From NCBI GenBank assembly GCA_030145015.1, contig JAQYWI010000043.1, positions 1-34,615 of the forward strand: 34,615 nucleotides of DNA, in the 5' to 3' direction. This DNA is from Desulfobacterales bacterium. GTDB taxonomy: Bacteria > Desulfobacterota > Desulfobacteria > Desulfobacterales > JAHEIW01. This document shows, piece after piece, positions 30,529-34,615 of this stretch. A model generated the notes under the pieces. That model did not search any database and was not told the DNA's origin. It saw only the letters and a list, made by a program, of their open reading frames with translations. The number at the start of each line of letters is the position of its first letter. The first letter of the stretch is position 1. The translations under genes were made by a program, and so were the position numbers.

Positions 30529-30898
30529 ATTTCTCGCAATCGTCCCCTTCGCAATTTATCACGTAAATTAAGCAGTGGCGATAAATAGTCAAGAATGGGG
30601 TGAATCGGGAAAAGGCCGGGCAATATGGATTCGGCTTTCCGCATGCAGTGTAAGTTAATAAGTAAAGAACGTCCCCTTTTGTTTTCGGTTAAAATTCGGA
30701 ATCCAATCTGAAATTATTAGGATTAGTGGATGGAATATATAATTAATCAGGGGTGGGCGCTACTTTTGATTAAGGCATCCACAATTGGGGCGCTTGCAAA
30801 AAACTGAAGATTCGCATATGCATTATGCAATTAGACGATTTGATCATTATGACTATTCTCATGGTTAAACTTTTATTTTCAAACACAACCTATGGCCT
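30529..30898. other. 370-bp divergent spacer between the molybdopterin and kinase genes
   Basis: It must hold the promoters of both genes, but none is convincing: on the minus strand TTGACT with a poor -10 (TAATTT) about 50-75 bp before the molybdopterin gene is the best candidate. A near-palindrome GCATATGCATTATGC at about 30816-30830 is a possible operator for the two-component system. GAACGTCCCC near 30668 resembles ends of REP-associated (Y1 transposase) elements but is too short to call. Confidence 0.35.
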
Positions 30899-33727
30899 AT
30901 GCGTGAACTCCCTATCAAGATTGCTGCCTTAGGCGAATTTAAACAATCAACCCACAGTCGCATTCTTTTGGTAAAAACACTCCTTTTGGCTTTATCGCTC
31001 CTGGTTTTAATTAATTCCTCCCTTTTGGCATCACAGGAGACGAAGCCGAAGAAGGTTTTGGTGCTGGCTTCCACCAAAGCAACAGCTCCGGTGGCGCACC
31101 TGTGGAACCGGGGGATTCAATCCGTATTTGAATCCCAAAATTTCAACCAGTTTGATATCGATATCGAATACCTGGACCTGATCAGTTTCAACGATGATCG
31201 CTATATCCAGCTGATGCGGGACAAATTGAGACACAAATTGCTTAAGTTTAGGCCAGATTTGGTTGTACCGATTTATAACAGAGCATTGGGATTTGTGCTA
31301 AAGCATCGAGAGGACCTTTTTCCCGGAATTCCCGTCGTTTTCGCCGGAGTTGAACAAAATTACCTCAAAGGTTGGAAAACCACCCCGGACGTCACAGGCT
31401 TGTTCAGCGTCAACAGCTATAAAGAGACACTGGACCTGGCACTCAATCTGCACCCCGGCACAAAACACGTTGCCGTTGTATCGGGAGCCGGGAAAGTCGG
31501 CCGTACTTGGGGCACGAATGCCCTTGAAGCTTTTCGGACATATGAAGACCGGGTCGAAATAGTTGATTTGACCGGACTCCCGATGAAAAATATTCTGGAA
31601 AAAGTAGCGAACATGCCTGCCCAATCAGTCGTCACCTATATCACATTGCTGGTAGATGGTGATGGCAACCGATTCACGGCGCCGGAGTCGGTTTCAAAAA
31701 TTGTACAAGCGTCCAGCGCTCCGGTATACAGTTTTTGGGATATAGTGCTGGGCCATGGCATTGTCGGCGGATATCTAAGCAGTGCCGAAGAAAAAGGCAA
31801 GGCTGTAGCAGGGATAGCACTGCGCGTCCTGAGCCACGAGAATGTCATAAATTCCCCACCCATTCGTGAGCGTAATTCAAAATATATGTTTGACTGGCGC
31901 CAGCTCAAACGCTGGGAAATTTCCGAGAACCGGCTCCCGCCGGGCAGTATCGTGCGATTTAAAAAATTTAGTGTCTGGGATCGATACAGAGGCCAAATTA
32001 GCGGCATTATCGCGTTGATTGTTCTCCAGGCGCTGATCATATCCTATTTAATGCATCAAAGACGGAAGCGTCTCCGGGCAGAGAAATTCCTCGAAGAGCG
32101 CTTGAGCTTTGAACAAATGCTTTCCGAACTGTCTTCGGAATTCACCCGCATTTCGACGGATGAAGCCGATTCGAAAATTCTCGATGGCCTGTCCAGAATA
32201 GGAACTCATATGAAAGCGAACCGAAGTTATTTGTTTCGATTCAATTGGGACAAAACCGAGTTTCGCATTTCACATCTCTGGGAGGACGAAGGGGTCCCGA
32301 AAGATCAAACTGTCCGTGGTGAGATTGTCAGGGATATTTTCCCATGGCTTTACGAAAACCTGATCAAAGGCAAAGATATTATTATTTCCGATGTGGCAGA
32401 ACTGCCTCGTGAAGCAGCGTGCAGAGAATGGGATTACTGTAAGAGAATCGGAATCCAGTCATTTCTTATTCTTCCTATACAGGTGGCGAATGCGCCGCTG
32501 TGTGCCATTGGTTTAGATTCCATACAAATTAAAAGAAAATGGTCTATGGAAGTCAAAGAGCGTTTGCGTCTCATCGGAGAAATCTTTGCAAATGCCGTCG
32601 AACGCAAACATTCGGAAAGTCGGACAAAAGCGGCTGAGCTGAAATATCGAACGGTGGCCGATTACACATATGACTGGGAATACTGGTCCCATATTGATGG
32701 CTCTTTGGAATACGTCTCGCCATCATGTGAACGCATCAGCGGCCACAGTGTACAGGATTTCAAAGAAAATCCGGCGCTTCTTCGCGAGATTATTGTACCT
32801 GAGGATAAAAAGACTTGGGATGCACACACTCTTAAATCCGGGAAGAAGTTCATTCCTGGAGAGGTTCAAATCCGGATTCGGAGAAAAGACGGCAAGATTC
32901 GCTGGATCGAACATGTGTGTCAGCCCGTAACAGACCCGCAAGGCACTCTCCTGGGCCTTCGCGCCAGCAACCGCGACATTACCGAACGCAAACAGGCAGA
33001 ACTGGATGCCCAGAGGCATCGAGCGGAACTGACCCATGTTTCCCGCATTGCCACGCTGGGCGAACTCAGTGCTTCACTGGCCCACGAGCTCAACCAGCCG
33101 CTAACCGCAATCCTCAGCAATGCCCAGGCGGCCCGGAGATTTCTTAGCGGGGATCAGGCTGATCCGGATGAAGTCAACGAGATTTTAGATGATATCATAA
33201 ATGACGATAAGCGTGCCGCCGATATGATAAAAAGGCTGCATGCGTTAATGCGAAGAAAAGAGCTGGCATTCACATCACTGGATCTCGACAAGGTCGTTCG
33301 GGGAGTTGCCGAACTCGTAAATCGTGAAGCGTTTACCAAAAACGTGTCATTGGTTCTGGAACTGACAGATGGTCTGCCACATGTACAGGGAGACGCCATT
33401 CACCTGGAACAGGTGGTTTTAAATCTGATTCTCAACGGCACTGAAGCCATGGAGACTCTCGACCATCAGTACCGGGAATTACGAATATTGACCGCGCAAC
33501 ACGATGAGAATGCCTTGAGGGTATCCGTGCGAGACCACGGAACCGGAATCGATGAAGCCCATATCGACGGCATTTTTGAAGCCTTCTATACAACCAAACC
33601 CGAAGGCATGGGTATGGGACTATCCATTTGCAGATCGATCATCGAGGCCCATGGCGGTCAGTTGTGGGCCGAGAATAACCCCGATCGAGGTGCCACAATT
33701 TCTTTTACAGTGCCGATTAGTAAATAA
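30899..33727 (+). CDS. Membrane sensor histidine kinase with extracytoplasmic ABC-substrate-binding-like domain, GAF and PAS
   Basis: 942 aa. Residues about 20-45 are a signal or first helix (ILLVKTLLLALSLLVLINSS). Residues about 50-345 resemble a periplasmic ABC_sub_bind domain (KKVLVLASTK; FPGIPVVFAGVEQ). A membrane helix spans 367-385. A GAF-like domain covers about 400-570 and a PAS domain about 580-700 (DYTYDWEYWSHIDGSLEYVS, ITERKQAE). The HisKA box is ASLAHELNQPLTAI with His729. The ATPase domain has NLILNGTEAM (Asn846), VRDHGTGI (Asp878) and GMGMGLSICRSI. It senses an external ligand or solute and signals to the regulator downstream. The ATG at 30899 lacks a clear Shine-Dalgarno. The pairing with a FixJ-type regulator suggests a FixL/TtrS-like arrangement; the ligand is unknown. 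Confidence 0.88.
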   Translation: MRELPIKIAALGEFKQSTHSRILLVKTLLLALSLLVLINSSLLASQETKPKKVLVLASTKATAPVAHLWNRGIQSVFESQNFNQFDIDIEYLDLISFNDDRYIQLMRDKLRHKLLKFRPDLVVPIYNRALGFVLKHREDLFPGIPVVFAGVEQNYLKGWKTTPDVTGLFSVNSYKETLDLALNLHPGTKHVAVVSGAGKVGRTWGTNALEAFRTYEDRVEIVDLTGLPMKNILEKVANMPAQSVVTYITLLVDGDGNRFTAPESVSKIVQASSAPVYSFWDIVLGHGIVGGYLSSAEEKGKAVAGIALRVLSHENVINSPPIRERNSKYMFDWRQLKRWEISENRLPPGSIVRFKKFSVWDRYRGQISGIIALIVLQALIISYLMHQRRKRLRAEKFLEERLSFEQMLSELSSEFTRISTDEADSKILDGLSRIGTHMKANRSYLFRFNWDKTEFRISHLWEDEGVPKDQTVRGEIVRDIFPWLYENLIKGKDIIISDVAELPREAACREWDYCKRIGIQSFLILPIQVANAPLCAIGLDSIQIKRKWSMEVKERLRLIGEIFANAVERKHSESRTKAAELKYRTVADYTYDWEYWSHIDGSLEYVSPSCERISGHSVQDFKENPALLREIIVPEDKKTWDAHTLKSGKKFIPGEVQIRIRRKDGKIRWIEHVCQPVTDPQGTLLGLRASNRDITERKQAELDAQRHRAELTHVSRIATLGELSASLAHELNQPLTAILSNAQAARRFLSGDQADPDEVNEILDDIINDDKRAADMIKRLHALMRRKELAFTSLDLDKVVRGVAELVNREAFTKNVSLVLELTDGLPHVQGDAIHLEQVVLNLILNGTEAMETLDHQYRELRILTAQHDENALRVSVRDHGTGIDEAHIDGIFEAFYTTKPEGMGMGLSICRSIIEAHGGQLWAENNPDRGATISFTVPISK

Positions 33728-33768
33728 ATAGCTTGTTGCGCAATTGAGTTATGGATTATTCAAAGCTC

Positions 33769-34264
33769 TAAATCTCAAATTACAAACCCCAAATATCAAA
33801 TAAATAACAATGACCAAAATTAAAGATTCCAAACCTGTCTATGACCTTGAAGAAAGAACCTTTCAATTCGCCAAAGCTGTCAGGCTATTCGTTAAAACGT
33901 TGCCAAAAACAATTGCAAATATTGAGGATATCAGACAATTAGTTAAAGCCTCCGGCTCAGTTGGCGCTAATTATAGAGAAGCCAACGAAGCATTAAGTAA
34001 AAAAGACTTTTTGATGAGAATCAAAATAAGCCGCAAGGAATCAAAAGAAAGCGCCTATTGGCTTCGATTAATTCATGAGACGAACACTCTAAAGAATGCT
34101 GATGAAGCAAGAAGTTTGATACAAGAGGCAAATGAATTGAAAAAAATTTTCTCATCGATAATACAAAAATCAAAATGACCTAATTTCAAAAGTCCAATGT
34201 TTCGGTAATTGAATATTGTATTTTGAGATTTATTTGTAATTTGGTGCTTATAATTTGGGATTTA
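33769..34264. mobile_element. Inverted-repeat-bounded element carrying a four-helix-bundle gene, inserted between kinase and regulator
   Basis: A 37-nt left arm (33769-33805, starting TAAATCTCAAATTACAAACC) and a right arm (34228-34264) are reverse complements at 31 of 37 positions. The single gene 33810-34178 lies between them. The element fills the gap between the kinase stop (33727) and the regulator start (34271). This layout, a small helical-bundle gene between complementary arms, is that of the intervening sequences known from bacterial 23S rRNA genes, but here it is outside rRNA. Mobility is inferred. Confidence 0.6.
33810..34178 (+). CDS. Four-helix-bundle protein (S23 / 23S rRNA intervening-sequence protein family)
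   Basis: 122 aa, all-helical. Characteristic text: YDLEERTFQFAKAVRLFV, LVKASGSVGANYREANEALS, FLMRIKISRKESKESAYWL, and EANELKKIFSSIIQKSK. This is the TIGR02436 family pattern (SGSVGANYREAN...ESxYWLxL). Members are encoded by 23S rRNA intervening sequences and by many dispersed loci; a relative (Avd) assists diversity-generating reverse transcriptases. No reverse transcriptase is visible here. There is no Shine-Dalgarno: the ATG lies in AT-rich repeat text (AACAATGACCAAAATT). Biochemical function is unknown. Confidence 0.85.
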   Translation: MTKIKDSKPVYDLEERTFQFAKAVRLFVKTLPKTIANIEDIRQLVKASGSVGANYREANEALSKKDFLMRIKISRKESKESAYWLRLIHETNTLKNADEARSLIQEANELKKIFSSIIQKSK

Positions 34265-34270
34265 TAATTC

Positions 34271-34615
34271 ATGGCTGACGATAATCCAATAGTCTTCATC
34301 GTAGACGATGATGAATCCATACGTAACGCTCTATCGAGGTTGATTAAATCGGTGGGCCTCAAAGCTGAAACGTTTTCTTCTGCAAATGATTTTCTAAAAC
34401 ATGACCCTTATGACGGTCCGGCCTGTCTGGTTCTCGATATCAGAATGCCCGGGTTGAGTGGTCTTGACTTGCAAGCTGAGCTTGCCAGAGCCAAACGCAC
34501 CCTATCCATTGTTTTTATCACCGGTCACGGCAACATTCCCATGAGCGTTCAAGCGATAAAAGCCGGAGCTGTGGATTTTCTTGAAAAACCTTTCGATGAA
34601 CAGGCCTTGCTAGAT
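34271..34615 (+). CDS. FixJ-like response regulator, receiver domain (cut by window edge)
   Basis: 115 codons without a stop before the window ends. The receiver domain is complete in its key residues: VFIVDDDESIR (Asp12-Asp14), LVLDIRMPGLSG with phospho-acceptor Asp56, FITGHGN with Thr84, and DFLEKPFDE with Lys107. The DIRMPGLSGLDLQ text is typical of the FixJ/TtrR group, which carries a C-terminal LuxR-type DNA-binding domain, here expected past base 34615. It is the probable partner of the kinase at 30899, although a four-helix-bundle element now separates them by 543 bp. Confidence 0.88.
   Translation, partial: MADDNPIVFIVDDDESIRNALSRLIKSVGLKAETFSSANDFLKHDPYDGPACLVLDIRMPGLSGLDLQAELARAKRTLSIVFITGHGNIPMSVQAIKAGAVDFLEKPFDEQALLD

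Noticed and set aside
30650..30685. GAACGTCCCC motif as an end of a REP/Y1-transposase element
   Set aside because: The match is short, there is no partner palindrome and no transposase gene in the window.
33810..34178. Four-helix-bundle gene as an Avd protein of a diversity-generating retroelement
   Set aside because: No reverse transcriptase, template repeat or variable repeat is visible nearby, and the flanking arms fit the IVS-type layout better.

Overview
This window looks like chromosomal DNA of an anaerobic, sulfate-reducer-like member of the Desulfobacterota (former Deltaproteobacteria). The basis is a UGA-encoded selenocysteine in an OsmC-type protein, an MglA-like GTPase, an orphan molybdopterin oxidoreductase, reductive pyrimidine catabolism, and intergenic spacers filled with long degenerate palindromes. 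This placement is inferred from gene content; there is no rRNA or other marker gene to confirm it. No tRNA or rRNA gene was recognised.

Left part (1-9200): a pyrimidine degradation locus. preA (cut by the left edge) and preT run leftward. Two sigma70-like promoters, each with a 17-bp spacer, lie back to back at 1960-2077. Rightward run a beta-ureidopropionase-type amidohydrolase and an NCS2 uracil/xanthine-type permease, closed by a 15-bp-stem terminator. After two small membrane proteins of unknown role come a CoA-acylating (methyl)malonate-semialdehyde dehydrogenase and a class III omega-aminotransferase with their own promoter and terminator. Together they cover uptake, reduction of uracil or thymine, the ureidopropionase step, beta-alanine transamination and formation of acetyl-CoA or propionyl-CoA. 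Only dihydropyrimidinase is not seen; it may lie beyond the left edge.

Middle part (9200-19735): an MglA-like GTPase behind a perfect consensus promoter whose predicted start point is only a few bases from the ATG (a near-leaderless mRNA); an AI-2E-family permease; an enoyl-CoA isomerase-like protein; a lone type I-C-like CRISPR repeat followed by a Xre/MbcA-RES toxin-antitoxin operon; a small cupin; a sirtuin; a 21-codon leader ORF that overlaps the start of a GC-rich Na/Pi cotransporter; a methyltransferase; a ThiS/MoaD-like protein lacking the terminal Gly-Gly; and the OsmC-like selenoprotein with a SECIS-like hairpin.

Right part (19735-34615): a COG2509-type flavoprotein, oligoendopeptidase F, a large PilZ-like/HEAT-repeat protein with a second perfect consensus promoter, a thioredoxin-reductase-like flavoprotein, a cysteine-dioxygenase-type thiol dioxygenase, a molybdopterin oxidoreductase, and a two-component system (sensor kinase plus FixJ-like regulator, cut by the right edge). 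A four-helix-bundle (S23/23S-IVS-type) gene flanked by a 37-bp imperfect inverted repeat sits between kinase and regulator.

The recurring unexplained theme is the spacers. At more than ten places, mostly directly after a stop codon, the spacer consists of short degenerate words (for example CTAAAAT, ACAGGATT, GACACCTGAAACC, TTGGTTGAA, CTCGTG) repeated in tandem and then again in reverse complement, so that each can fold into a long imperfect hairpin. Several word modules recur at distant loci.
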